This document shows, piece by piece, positions 9,154 through 18,911 of a DNA stretch of 64,000 nucleotides. Origin of the DNA: Ilumatobacteraceae bacterium (lineage in GTDB: Bacteria > Actinomycetota > Acidimicrobiia > Acidimicrobiales > Ilumatobacteraceae); assembly GCA_024643255.1 (NCBI GenBank), contig JAHENF010000097.1, forward strand, positions 30,798-94,797, given 5' to 3'. The notes beneath the pieces are model-generated. The model saw only the letters and a list, made by a program, of their open reading frames with translations. It was not told the origin of the DNA and did not search any database. The stretch's first letter is position 1. Each line of letters begins with the position of its first letter. The translations under genes were made by a program, and so were the position numbers.

Positions 9154-10197
9154 ATGGGACCGATCACCGAGCCGACCACCCCTCGGCCACGTCGGCCACG
9201 GATCGAGGACGTTGCCCTCGAGGCCAACGTGTCCGTCGCCACGGTGAGCCGTGCACTGCGCGGGCTGCCCAACGTCGCCGAGTCGACGCGCAGCCGGGTC
9301 CTCGAGGTCGCGACCCGCCTGCGCTACGAGCCGGATCCGGCGGCGGCACGCCTCGCTGCCGGGAGGACGCACACGGTGATCGTCGTGGTGCCGCACCTTG
9401 CCAGCTGGTACTTCTCGACCGTCATCGCCGGCGCGGAGGCGGTCTGCAACGAGTCGGGCTACGAGTTCCTCGTCGTGGGGGTCGGCAACATCGCCGAATG
9501 CGATCGCCTGCTCGACGAGCAGTACCGGATCGAGCGCCGGACCGATGGGGTCGTGCTGGTCAACATCGTGGCGACCGACGCCCAGGCACAGTCGCTCCGC
9601 GAGCGCGGCGTGGCGCTGTCGACGGTTGGGACGCGAGCCGCTGGTTGCCCGTCGGTCTTCATCGACGACGTCGAGGTGGGCCGTCTGGCCGCCGAGACGC
9701 TCGCGGGACTCGGTCACCGGCGCATCGGTCTGATCAGCGGCCTCGGAGAGGACCCTCTGAACTTCGACGTACCGAAGCGCCGACTGGCGGGGTTCACGAT
9801 CGGCCTTCGCGAGTTCGGATTGAGCCTCGATGCCACGCTCGTCGTGGGAGGGAACTTCGGGATCGACGGCGGCGCCGAGGCGATGGCGCACCTGCTCGAC
9901 CTCGGTGAGCCGCCGACCGCCGTCTTCGCGATGTCCGACGAGATGGCCTTCGGCGCGTTGATGGAGATGTCACGCCGTGGCCTTCGACCCGGAGTCGACG
10001 TGTCCGTGCTCGGCGTCGACGACCACGAGGTCGCCCGGGTCCTGTCGCTGACCACCATTCGTCAGCACGTTGCGTCACAGGGCGCCGCCGCAGCTCGCTC
10101 GCTGATCGCCGTCATGGCCTCGACGCCGGTCAGTCTCGAGCCGGTGATCTCACCGATCGAACTGGTGATCCGCGCCACCACCGGACCTCCCGCCTGA
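9154..10197 (+). CDS. LacI family transcriptional regulator
   Basis: A 347-residue sugar-responsive repressor. The N-terminal helix-turn-helix and hinge helix are typical (IEDVALEANVSVATVSRALR, then PDPAAARLAAGRT), followed by a periplasmic-binding-protein-like effector domain to the end. The ATG at 9154 lies 9 nt after TACACT with no Shine-Dalgarno sequence, which fits a leaderless message. Operators TGTAAGCGCTTACA and TGTAAGCGTTTACA flank the gene, so it probably represses itself, GH13 and the transporter operon. The inducing sugar is unknown. Confidence 0.95.
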   Translation: MGPITEPTTPRPRRPRIEDVALEANVSVATVSRALRGLPNVAESTRSRVLEVATRLRYEPDPAAARLAAGRTHTVIVVVPHLASWYFSTVIAGAEAVCNESGYEFLVVGVGNIAECDRLLDEQYRIERRTDGVVLVNIVATDAQAQSLRERGVALSTVGTRAAGCPSVFIDDVEVGRLAAETLAGLGHRRIGLISGLGEDPLNFDVPKRRLAGFTIGLREFGLSLDATLVVGGNFGIDGGAEAMAHLLDLGEPPTAVFAMSDEMAFGALMEMSRRGLRPGVDVSVLGVDDHEVARVLSLTTIRQHVASQGAAAARSLIAVMASTPVSLEPVISPIELVIRATTGPPA

Positions 10198-10284
10198 GCC
10201 GGGCGCGACGCGCCGACGTCTCGCGACGCAGGGTGGTCGCATCACCTCGGAGCCGACTCGTCGCCAACTTCGTTTGCTCTGGGC

Positions 10285-10319
10285 TTGACGGTGAGGGGTC
10301 GCGTCTGTAAGCGTTTACA
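10285..10319 (+). promoter_or_regulatory. Promoter with LacI operator 2
   Basis: TGTAAGCGTTTACA (10306-10319) differs from operator 1 by one base. A -35-like TTGACG stands at 10285-10290; at the normal spacing the -10 would fall inside the operator, although its sequence there (TAAGCG) is a poor match. The site is about 47 bp before the binding-protein ATG and likely lets the LacI protein control the transporter operon. Confidence 0.82.
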
Positions 10320-10366
10320 TCGCCGAAACACTTTTCGGTGACCAACCATCAGAGGGGGAGGACCCT

Positions 10367-11719
10367 ATGAACAAACGCTGGCTGAAGCTGGCTGCTGTAC
10401 CGGTTGCTCTGTCGTTCATCGCCGCGGCTTGCGGCAGCGACAGCAGCTCGAGTAGCGACAGCACATCACAGAACACGACCGCAGCAGGTGAGGGCGGCGA
10501 CTTCGGAGGCGTGACGGTCACCATCACCGGCCCCGAACGCGACGACCCGTCGATCGCCGCCATCAACGACACGCTCAACGCGTGGGGCGAGACGGTGAAC
10601 CTGAAGGTCGAGTACACCGGCGACGCCGACTGGGAAGCGAACATCAACACGCAGGTCGAAGGCGGCAACCCGCCCGACATCTCGTTCTTCCCCCAGCCCG
10701 GCAAGCTCGCCGACTTCGCACGCGCCGGCTACATCGTGCCCGTGACGGACGAAGTGAACACCACGCTCGATGAGTTCTGGGCCGACGGCTTCCAGAAGTA
10801 CGGCAACGTCGACGACGTCCAGTACGGCGTTCCCGCCAAGACCGACCTCAAGTCGCTCGTGTGGTACCAGCCGCAGGCATTCGCCGACGCCGGCTATGAA
10901 GTGCCCACCACGTACGACGACTTCGTCGCCCTGGTCGACCAGATGGCCGCCGACGGTGGCCCGAAGCCGCTGTGCGTCGGCATCGAATCCGGTCAGGCGA
11001 CCGGCTGGACCTTCACGGACTGGGTCGAGGACATGGTGCTGCGTCAGGCAGGCGCCGACGTGTACGACCAGTGGGTCAACCACGAGATCCCGTTCGACGA
11101 CCCGCAGATCGTCACGGCGATGCAGACCGTCGTCGACCTCTGGACCCCGGAGAACGTCTTCGCAGCCGGTGGCTCGATCGCCGCGACCAATTTCGCGGAC
11201 AACGGCCAGCCGCTCGTCGACGGGCAGTGCTACATGCACCGTCAGGCGAACTTCTTCGCCGGCCTGTTCCCCGAGGGCACCACGTTCGCCGATCCGTCCG
11301 ATCCGACGGCCGTCGACGTGTTCTACTTCCCTGACATCAACGGCGACAAGCCCGTCCTGACCGCCGGCATCTTCGCCTCAGCGTTCAACGACGATCCCGC
11401 AACGATGGCCGTGATGAACTACATCGCCACGGCTGACTACGCCCAGACGCGTCAGAAGAACCAGACCGAAGCCGTCGGCGGCGGTCTGTCCGGCTACCTC
11501 TCGGCAGCCATGAACCAGGATCCGGCGGTCTACCAGCCGCTGGAGCAGAGCTTCCTGACGATCCTCAACGCGTCGCAGATTGCACGCTTCGACGGTTCCG
11601 ACCTGATGCCCGCCGACGTCGGCGCCGGCACCTTCTGGTCGGAGGGCACGTCGCTGGTCAACGGCGACACCACCGCCGCGGATGCAGCTGCTGCCATCGA
11701 GGCCTCCTGGCCGAAGTGA
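10367..11719 (+). CDS. Sugar ABC transporter substrate-binding lipoprotein
   Basis: A 450-residue family 1 extracellular solute-binding protein. It has a basic start, a hydrophobic core and a lipobox ending in cysteine 22 (IAAAC), followed by a Ser/Thr-rich tether, so it should be a membrane-anchored lipoprotein outside the cell. The rest has the MalE-like two-lobe pattern (YGVPAKTDLKSLVWY, then YDDFVALVDQM). An AGGGGGAGG-like ribosome-binding site precedes the ATG. It heads the transporter operon; a strong terminator-like hairpin follows its stop, which would give excess binding protein over permease. The ligand cannot be deduced directly; the AKR and SsuD-type neighbours raise a sulfonated sugar as a possibility. 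Confidence 0.94.
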   Translation: MNKRWLKLAAVPVALSFIAAACGSDSSSSSDSTSQNTTAAGEGGDFGGVTVTITGPERDDPSIAAINDTLNAWGETVNLKVEYTGDADWEANINTQVEGGNPPDISFFPQPGKLADFARAGYIVPVTDEVNTTLDEFWADGFQKYGNVDDVQYGVPAKTDLKSLVWYQPQAFADAGYEVPTTYDDFVALVDQMAADGGPKPLCVGIESGQATGWTFTDWVEDMVLRQAGADVYDQWVNHEIPFDDPQIVTAMQTVVDLWTPENVFAAGGSIAATNFADNGQPLVDGQCYMHRQANFFAGLFPEGTTFADPSDPTAVDVFYFPDINGDKPVLTAGIFASAFNDDPATMAVMNYIATADYAQTRQKNQTEAVGGGLSGYLSAAMNQDPAVYQPLEQSFLTILNASQIARFDGSDLMPADVGAGTFWSEGTSLVNGDTTAADAAAAIEASWPK

Positions 11720-11762
11720 ACACGGCCACCTGACCCGAGATCTGGGCAGGTATCGCACGCGA

Positions 11763-11804
11763 CGGGGCACTGGCACTACGGTGTCGGTGCCCCGCTGCGT
11801 TTTT
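11763..11804 (+). terminator. Intrinsic terminator or attenuator after binding protein
   Basis: CGGGGCAC-T-GGCAC-TACG-GTGTC-G-GTGCCCCG forms a two-step stem of 13 pairs closed by a TACG tetraloop, followed by CTGCGTTTTT. It lies 43 bp after the binding-protein stop and about 60 bp before the permease start, so it probably ends most transcripts there and lets some read through. Confidence 0.87.
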
Positions 11805-11863
11805 CACGTCATCACGCCGGGGTGGACACACCGGGGAAGAACGATCAACGAGGGGGTCGCAGC

Positions 11864-13936
11864 GTGGAAACGCTCGAACGCACAGGAGCCGACGAAGGCG
11901 CGCCGGACCAACCCGCAGCGAGCGCCGGGGGTACGGCGCCAGGCGCAGGACGTCCCACCGAGCTGTACGTCAAGATCGCCGGGGGATTCGTCCTCGCGCT
12001 CGGGGTCCTCTACTGGGCCGTGGTCGAGGAGAAGATTCGCAGCACGCTGCTCACGGTCATCATCGCCGTCGCGGCGAGCGCCGGCATCTGGATCGGCGCC
12101 AACCTGCTGTTCAACCAGGTCCGTGGTCGATGGCAGATGTTCAACACGATCGCCTTCGCCGTCGTCGGAGCCGTCCTCGGCATCGTGCTGCACGGCAACC
12201 TCGTCACCATCGGGTCGGGCAACGGCTTTCTGACCTGGGTCATCGGACCCCTCGCCGGCGCCGCCGCCTTTGGCGGGCTGGGCTTCGCGCTCGCCCAGAC
12301 CGACGATCCGAGCAAGCGACGAGCGATCGCACTCGGCAGCAGCATCGCGATCGGACTCGTCATCGGCGCCGTCATCCGTGACGCCTACCAACCCGGCCTC
12401 GATCCAGTCGCGATCGTCGTCTACACGCTGGTCGGCATCGCCGTCGGCGCCGGTCTCAGCCTCCTGCTCAAGCACCCACCGCTCGGCGGCGCGCTCATCG
12501 GCGCGGCGCTCGGTTGGGTCCTCGGCGCCTGGGGCGCGGCCGATCTCGGAGACGGATCGATCGGCACGTCGATCATCGCCGCCCTCGTGCCGGCCGTGCT
12601 GATCGGGTTGCGGCTCGGCATGACGAAGAACCCGGACTACAAGGCCCGCGTCGCCATCGACAACCGATCACGAGCGGTGATCTTCATCGGTCCGGCCCTG
12701 GCGTTCATCTCCGTGATGCTCGTGATCCCTGCGATCCGCACGGCGTATCTGTCACTGCTCAACAAGGACTCGGTCGACTTCGTCGGCCTCGACAACTACA
12801 AAGCGGTCTTCGACGACAAGAACAGCCTCGATCTCACCAACTGGACGAACATGTTCACGAGCGTTCCCTTCATCCTCGGGGTGATCCTGCTCGCCGTCGC
12901 CGTCGTCGTGGGTGTCTCGATGCAGAAGCGAACCGGTCGTGCGGTCGAGATCGGGAACCCAACCGTCGCCCCGCTCGTCGTGGGCCTGCTGTTCGTGTGC
13001 TTCGGTGCCTTCACGGCGATGCGCGGCACGCTGATCAACAACCTCTGGTGGGTCGTCGTCGTCACGTTCGTCTCGACGGCCATGGGCCTGGCGATCGCCG
13101 TCCTCGCCGATCAGCGAGGCGGTGAGCGCGTCGCGAAGTCGATCATCTTCATGCCGATGGCGATCTCGCTCGTCGGCGCATCGGTCATCTGGCGCTTCGT
13201 CTACACCGCCCGCGACACCTCGACCGAACAGACCGGCGTGATGAATGCCTTGTGGATCGGTCTCGGACGTCTGTCGACCGGGTCGGGACTCCCGACCATC
13301 ATCGCGACGATCTTCCTGGTCCTCGTGCTCGTCGGGCTCTTCATGGTCCTGGCCCGCATGCTCGTGAGATACGGGCCCGGGCGAGCGGTGGTCCCGGGGA
13401 TCTTGATCGTGCTCGTGGGGTGGCTGTTCATCCGGTTCACCGGCATCGTCGGTGGCGGCGTCGGTGGGTTCCAGACCCTGCCTGACGGCTCCGTTGGCGG
13501 CCAGACGGTCTTCTTCGTCCAGGAGACGCCCTACAACAACTTCTGGCTGATGGTCATCATGATCTGGATCCAGACAGGGTTCTCGATGGTGATCCTGTCG
13601 GCCGCCATCAAAGCGGTACCCACCGAGCTCATCGAAGCCGCGAAGATCGACGGCGCCACGACCAGCCAGGTGTTCTGGCGGGTCACGCTGCCGCAGATCG
13701 CCACCACCATCGGCGTGGTGGTCACCACGTTGATCGTCGGAGTGATGAAGGTCTTCGACATCGTCAAGGTCACGACCAACGGGCAGTTCGGATCACAGGT
13801 GCTCGCCAACCAAATGTTCGCGGAGGCATTCAGCTTCCAGAACAAGGGCAAGGGTGCTGCACTCGCAATGTTGATCTTCGTCGCCGTCCTCCCCGTGATG
13901 ATCTACAACATCCGCCGCATGCAGAGGGAGAGCTGA
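11864..13936 (+). CDS. Oversized sugar ABC transporter permease (MalF type)
   Basis: Inner-membrane permease of about 690 residues, more than twice the usual length of about 300. A hydrophobic region of roughly 230 residues with about eight predicted membrane helices precedes the canonical part, which begins near AVIFIGPALAFISVMLVIP. Further hydrophobic stretches are inserted between the canonical helices. The EAA loop that contacts the ATPase is intact (EAAKIDGATTSQVFWRVTLP). I chose the GTG at 11864 because AGGGGG lies 7 nt before it; the track start at 11822 (also GTG) has no ribosome-binding site. It is followed 3 bp later by the second permease. Confidence 0.9.
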   Translation: METLERTGADEGAPDQPAASAGGTAPGAGRPTELYVKIAGGFVLALGVLYWAVVEEKIRSTLLTVIIAVAASAGIWIGANLLFNQVRGRWQMFNTIAFAVVGAVLGIVLHGNLVTIGSGNGFLTWVIGPLAGAAAFGGLGFALAQTDDPSKRRAIALGSSIAIGLVIGAVIRDAYQPGLDPVAIVVYTLVGIAVGAGLSLLLKHPPLGGALIGAALGWVLGAWGAADLGDGSIGTSIIAALVPAVLIGLRLGMTKNPDYKARVAIDNRSRAVIFIGPALAFISVMLVIPAIRTAYLSLLNKDSVDFVGLDNYKAVFDDKNSLDLTNWTNMFTSVPFILGVILLAVAVVVGVSMQKRTGRAVEIGNPTVAPLVVGLLFVCFGAFTAMRGTLINNLWWVVVVTFVSTAMGLAIAVLADQRGGERVAKSIIFMPMAISLVGASVIWRFVYTARDTSTEQTGVMNALWIGLGRLSTGSGLPTIIATIFLVLVLVGLFMVLARMLVRYGPGRAVVPGILIVLVGWLFIRFTGIVGGGVGGFQTLPDGSVGGQTVFFVQETPYNNFWLMVIMIWIQTGFSMVILSAAIKAVPTELIEAAKIDGATTSQVFWRVTLPQIATTIGVVVTTLIVGVMKVFDIVKVTTNGQFGSQVLANQMFAEAFSFQNKGKGAALAMLIFVAVLPVMIYNIRRMQRES

Positions 13937-13939
13937 CCG

Positions 13940-14911
13940 ATGAGCGCAACCACCACCACCCTCTCGGGTACCGGTCAGCCGGGACCGTCCAGTGCCGGGC
14001 AGTCCGGCGGCATCGTCGACCGCGCGTACCAGTTCCTCCGCCGTATCCCGACCGGGGTGCTGTGGCTCATCGTCGTCGTCTGGAGCATCCCGACGCTCGG
14101 GTTGTTCATCAACTCGTTCCGCGATCGCGATGCGCAGCGAGCCACCGGCTGGTGGAAGGTGAAGCCGAGCGAGTTGACGATCGACAACTACGACACGATC
14201 TTCAGCGCCCGGGCCGGTCTCGGCAGGTCGCTGCTGAACTCGGCGGCCATCGCCATCCCAGCGACGATCATCCCGATCGCGATCGCAGCCTTCGCGGCCT
14301 ACGGATTTGCGTGGATCCCGTTCCGGGGCCGGAAGGGCCTGTTCATCGCCACGGTGGCCCTGCTCGCGATCCCGTTGCAGGTCGCGCTCATCCCGTTGCT
14401 CCAGATGTTCGTCGGTGGAGCCAGCGTCACGCTGCCACTGCTCGACAAGACCATCGTCTTGATCCCCGACTTCGATCTGGCCGGCACGACCACGTCGGTC
14501 TGGCTGACGCACACCGGCTTCGCCATGCCCTTCGCGATCTTCCTGCTGCACAACTACATCAGTTCGCTCCCGAAAGATCTGTTCGAAGCGGCGCGCATCG
14601 ACGGCGCCGATCACTTCACGATCTTCTGGCGGCTCGTGCTGCCGCTGTCGATCCCCGTACTCGCAGCGTTCGCGATCTTCCAGTTCCTCTGGACCTGGAA
14701 CGACTACCTGATCGCGAACACGATGATCGGCGCCAACGCCAGCCAGCAGCCGACGACCATTCTGATCGCCAACCTGGCAGGCGACTTCGGACGCAACGAG
14801 TACATCCTGCCCGCAGGCGCGTTCGTGCAGGCGTTCGTCCCGCTCGTCGTGTTCTTCGCTCTCCAGCGCTACTTCGTGCGCGGCCTGCTCGCCGGCTCGG
14901 TCAAGGGATGA
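13940..14911 (+). CDS. Carbohydrate ABC transporter permease (MalG type)
   Basis: A 323-residue inner-membrane permease of the MalG family with about six membrane helices and an intact EAA loop (EAARIDGADHFTIFWRLVLP). It should pair with the larger permease upstream to form the translocation pore and couple to a UgpC/MsiK-type ATPase, possibly the one at 16949-18121. It starts 3 bp after the preceding stop, with GAGGGAG as ribosome-binding site inside the previous gene. A 9-bp inverted repeat begins within its stop codon. Confidence 0.94.
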   Translation: MSATTTTLSGTGQPGPSSAGQSGGIVDRAYQFLRRIPTGVLWLIVVVWSIPTLGLFINSFRDRDAQRATGWWKVKPSELTIDNYDTIFSARAGLGRSLLNSAAIAIPATIIPIAIAAFAAYGFAWIPFRGRKGLFIATVALLAIPLQVALIPLLQMFVGGASVTLPLLDKTIVLIPDFDLAGTTTSVWLTHTGFAMPFAIFLLHNYISSLPKDLFEAARIDGADHFTIFWRLVLPLSIPVLAAFAIFQFLWTWNDYLIANTMIGANASQQPTTILIANLAGDFGRNEYILPAGAFVQAFVPLVVFFALQRYFVRGLLAGSVKG

Positions 14912-14934
14912 TCGGACGCGACTAACGTCCGATC
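14910..14934 (+). promoter_or_regulatory. Intercistronic 9-bp hairpin
   Basis: GATCGGACG and CGTCCGATC form a perfect 9-bp stem with a 7-nt loop, filling the whole gap between the permease stop and the GTG of the aldo-keto reductase. There is no T tract, so it is more likely an mRNA processing, stability or translation-control element than a terminator. It would also sequester the space where a ribosome-binding site is expected. Confidence 0.6.
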
Positions 14935-15834
14935 GTGAGCCTCGTCCAGACCCATCGCCGTCAACTCGCCTCCCTCGGGGAGGTGGGTCCGCTCGCGTTC
15001 GGTCTGTGGCGCTTCACGAACGCTGACGTCGCCACGGCCCAGGGAATCCTCGAGTCAGCGCTGGACGCCGGCATGAACCTGGTCGACAACGCCGACGTCT
15101 ACGGCTTCGACTGGGGCGGCTCGGGGTTCGGCAGCGTCGAGGAGATCCTCGGCTCGGTGCTCGCCGTCGCGCCGAGCCTGCGCGACCGGATGGTGCTCGC
15201 CACGAAGGGGGGCATCCTCCCACCACTCCCCTACGACTCGTCGCCCGAGTACCTCCGCCGGGCGTGCGAGGCCTCGCTGCGCCGGATGCAGACCGACGTG
15301 ATCGACCTCTACCAGATCCACCGCCCCGACCTGTTCGCGCATCCCGCCGATGTCGCCGCGACGCTCGCGGCGTTGCGCGACGAGGGCAAGATCCGCGAAG
15401 TCGGCGTCTCCAACCACACGCCCGCACAGGTCGCCGCGCTTGCTGCGCACCTCCCCTTCCCCCTCGCAACGAACCAACCCGAATACTCCGCGCTCCACCT
15501 CGACCCCATGCGCGACGGCACGTTCGACGACTGCATGCGCACCGGAACGGTCGCGTTGGCATGGAGTCCGCTCGGCGGTGGGCGTCTCGCCACCGGCGAC
15601 GACCTGCGCCCCGAACTGCTCGACGTCCTCGACCGGCTCGCCGGACGCGAAGACGTCGATCGCGCCACGATCGCGATTGCGTTCGTGCTCGCCCATCCGG
15701 CGGCACCGATCGCGATCATCGGCTCGCAGAATCCTCAGCGCATCGCCGCCAGCTCGGCGGCACTCGACGTGACGCTCACGCGCGAGGACGTGTACTCGAT
15801 CATCCAGGCTTCCGAAGGAGTTCCCCTGCCATGA
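14935..15834 (+). CDS. Aldo-keto reductase (SmoB-like candidate)
   Basis: A 299-residue NAD(P)H-dependent oxidoreductase of the aldo-keto reductase superfamily, cytosolic. The catalytic tetrad is visible: Asp and Tyr in NADVYGF, Lys in ATKGG and His in QIHRPD. The C-terminal cofactor-binding segment (IAIIGSQNPQRI) is present. The GTG start sits immediately after an intercistronic hairpin. It overlaps the flavin monooxygenase gene by 4 bp, so the two are coupled. In the known sulfoquinovose monooxygenase pathway an AKR (SmoB) reduces the C6 aldehyde left after desulfonation; its place here fits that role, but a different sugar-aldehyde substrate is equally possible. Confidence 0.9.
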   Translation: MSLVQTHRRQLASLGEVGPLAFGLWRFTNADVATAQGILESALDAGMNLVDNADVYGFDWGGSGFGSVEEILGSVLAVAPSLRDRMVLATKGGILPPLPYDSSPEYLRRACEASLRRMQTDVIDLYQIHRPDLFAHPADVAATLAALRDEGKIREVGVSNHTPAQVAALAAHLPFPLATNQPEYSALHLDPMRDGTFDDCMRTGTVALAWSPLGGGRLATGDDLRPELLDVLDRLAGREDVDRATIAIAFVLAHPAAPIAIIGSQNPQRIAASSAALDVTLTREDVYSIIQASEGVPLP

Positions 15835-16925
15835 GCACGATCGCCCGACCCGACGTCCCCGAGATCTCGTGGTTCAGCGCACTGTGCGACGACGACTACG
15901 AGTTCCTCGGAGTGCCCGATCCAACGCTCGCGAGTTCGTGGGAGCACTGCTCGGACATCGTCGCGACCGCCGACCGCAACGGCTTCGACAACGTGCTGCT
16001 CCCGTCGGGCTACACGCTCGGCATCGACTCGACAGCGTTCGCCGCGGCCATCGCCACCCACACCGAAGACATCAACTTGCTGCTCGCCGTGCGGATGGGC
16101 GAGATGTGGCTGCCGCAGCTCGCCCGTCAGATCGCCTCGATCGATCAGTTCGCGAACGGACGGCTGTGCATCAACATCATCTCCTCCGACATCCCCGGTG
16201 AGGAACTCGAGTCCTCGCCCCGCTACCAACGCACCCGCGAGTGGATGCAGGTGCTCCGTCAGCTGCTGAACGGTCAACCGATCGACTTCCACGGCGAGTT
16301 CGTCGACCTCACGCTCGACCCTCCGCGCGCCACGACGGTCAATGGCGCGTGTCCACCGATGTACTTCGGTGGATTCTCCCCCGCGGCCAAGGACGTCGCG
16401 GCCGGCGAGGCCGACGTGTTCCTCACGTGGCCCGACACGGTCTCGTCCGTTGCCGCGACGGTCGAGGAGATGACCGCACTGGCGGCTGACCGGTACGACC
16501 GCTCACTCGTCTACGGCCTGCGGGCACATGTGATCGTGCGCGAAACCGAGGCCGAGGCGCGCGCCGCCGCCGATCGTCTCGTGTCCCGTCTCGACGCCGA
16601 CACCGGCGAGGCGATCCGCAACAAGTCGCTCGATGCCGCGTCGGTCGGCGTCCAGCGTCAGGCGTCGCTGCGCGAGAACGCGAGCGACGACGGGTTCGTC
16701 GAGGCGGCACTGTGGACCGGAGTGGGCCGCGCCCGCAGCGGTGCCGGCGCGGCGATCGTCGGCGACCCAGATCAAGTGGTCGCGAAGATCAGGGCCTACC
16801 AGGACGCAGGCATCGGGGCGTTCATCCTGTCGGGGTACACGCACATCGCCGAATGCGACCTGGTCGCGCAGCACGTGCTGCCCAACATCGAACACGCACC
16901 CCTCAAGCGTCGCTGGAGCGCCTGA
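15831..16925 (+). CDS. SsuD-type FMNH2-dependent sulfonate monooxygenase
   Basis: A 364-residue luciferase-like flavin monooxygenase closest in pattern to alkanesulfonate monooxygenase SsuD. Shared segments include RQIASIDQFANGRL, PPMYFGGFSPAA, LRAHVIVRET (Arg and His of the SsuD active site), VGRARSGAGAAIVGD (the Arg that binds sulfonate) and SGYTH (catalytic Tyr). The active-site Cys of E. coli SsuD has no counterpart. Such enzymes cleave the C-S bond of a sulfonate with reduced flavin and O2. The ATG at 15831 overlaps the AKR stop. No flavin reductase partner lies nearby. Its place in a sugar-transport operon suggests a sulfonated sugar as substrate, an inference that needs biochemical proof. 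Confidence 0.88.
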   Translation: MSTIARPDVPEISWFSALCDDDYEFLGVPDPTLASSWEHCSDIVATADRNGFDNVLLPSGYTLGIDSTAFAAAIATHTEDINLLLAVRMGEMWLPQLARQIASIDQFANGRLCINIISSDIPGEELESSPRYQRTREWMQVLRQLLNGQPIDFHGEFVDLTLDPPRATTVNGACPPMYFGGFSPAAKDVAAGEADVFLTWPDTVSSVAATVEEMTALAADRYDRSLVYGLRAHVIVRETEAEARAAADRLVSRLDADTGEAIRNKSLDAASVGVQRQASLRENASDDGFVEAALWTGVGRARSGAGAAIVGDPDQVVAKIRAYQDAGIGAFILSGYTHIAECDLVAQHVLPNIEHAPLKRRWSA

Positions 16926-16948
16926 GCACCCCCACCGGTTCGGGGCGG

Positions 16949-18121
<1,173 letters not shown>

Positions 18122-18279
18122 GCGTTGTCTCCCTTGTCGTCGTCGCGATCGATTCATCCCCACGAACGCGTGCACATCGAACTTAGCCGATCGGCGCCCG
18201 CCGACGCAGAGGTGTGCTCCCTGGCCTGTCCGAACCGTCAACCGCTGACTTCGACGGCGCACAGATAGCGTCGAGCGAC

Positions 18280-18873
18280 GTGAATCAGATGAAGAACCGG
18301 ATGCAGGCGCTCGGCCTGCTCGATCGCTCGTTCAAAGCCGCCACCGACGAGGAGCTCGCCACGGCGATCGAAGCGCTCGATGACGACCACCGCGAGGGGC
18401 TCGAGTCATTCGTCGACGCGCTCACCCCCGACGCACTACGCGCCGGCGTCAAGGCCGGTCGCATCGATGGCGGCATGGAGGCCATCGCCGCCGTGCTGAC
18501 CGATCTCTGCCTCGCCGACTGCATCACGGAGCTCGGCGATCATGCCGACAGCCCCTCGACCGCTCAGCTGCAAGACGTGCTGCCCGGCGTCGTCGAGCGC
18601 CACGGAGTCGCCGTCAGCCGCATCATGCTCGCCTCCACGGTCGCCGGCGAGGCTCCGGCGTCGGCGATCATCCGCGACCTGCTGAAGAGCGACGAACTCG
18701 TCGCCCTGCCGAAGGTCGACGAGATCACGATCGCTCCGCTGATCGACACCCAGAAGCGCTCCGCCGAGGAACAGGCGGCGATGAAGGCCAAGCGCGCCGA
18801 GGCGAAGGCCGCCAAGAAGGAAGCCGAGCGCGCCCGCAAGGCGCAATCGGCCGCGGCCCGCCACCGCGCCTGA
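18280..18873 (+). CDS. Hypothetical protein with basic coiled-coil tail
   Basis: I do not recognise this 197-residue protein. Most of it is predicted helical and acidic, and the last 45 residues are a Lys/Ala/Glu/Arg-rich helix ([17 protein letters not shown]) that could bind nucleic acid or a partner. The GTG at 18280 lies 8 nt after TAGCGT with no Shine-Dalgarno sequence, the leaderless pattern common here; an ATG at 18289 is the alternative. It is divergent from the ABC ATPase. Confidence 0.72.
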   Translation: MNQMKNRMQALGLLDRSFKAATDEELATAIEALDDDHREGLESFVDALTPDALRAGVKAGRIDGGMEAIAAVLTDLCLADCITELGDHADSPSTAQLQDVLPGVVERHGVAVSRIMLASTVAGEAPASAIIRDLLKSDELVALPKVDEITIAPLIDTQKRSAEEQAAMKAKRAEAKAAKKEAERARKAQSAAARHRA

Positions 18874-18911
18874 CCGGTGACGCCAGTGCCAGGCACCGGC
18901 GTAACCCATCG

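Noticed and set aside
5863-10197. 1444-residue plus-strand ORF
   Set aside because: Its last part is the LacI gene in frame; the rest is an antisense shadow of deoC, DUF4032 and GH13, caused by GC-rich codon bias.
11822-11863. Track start of the large permease
   Set aside because: No ribosome-binding site before the GTG at 11822, whereas AGGGGG precedes the GTG at 11864.
18122-18279. LacI operator before the ABC ATPase
   Set aside because: No TGTAAGC-type palindrome; the ATPase is probably under separate control.
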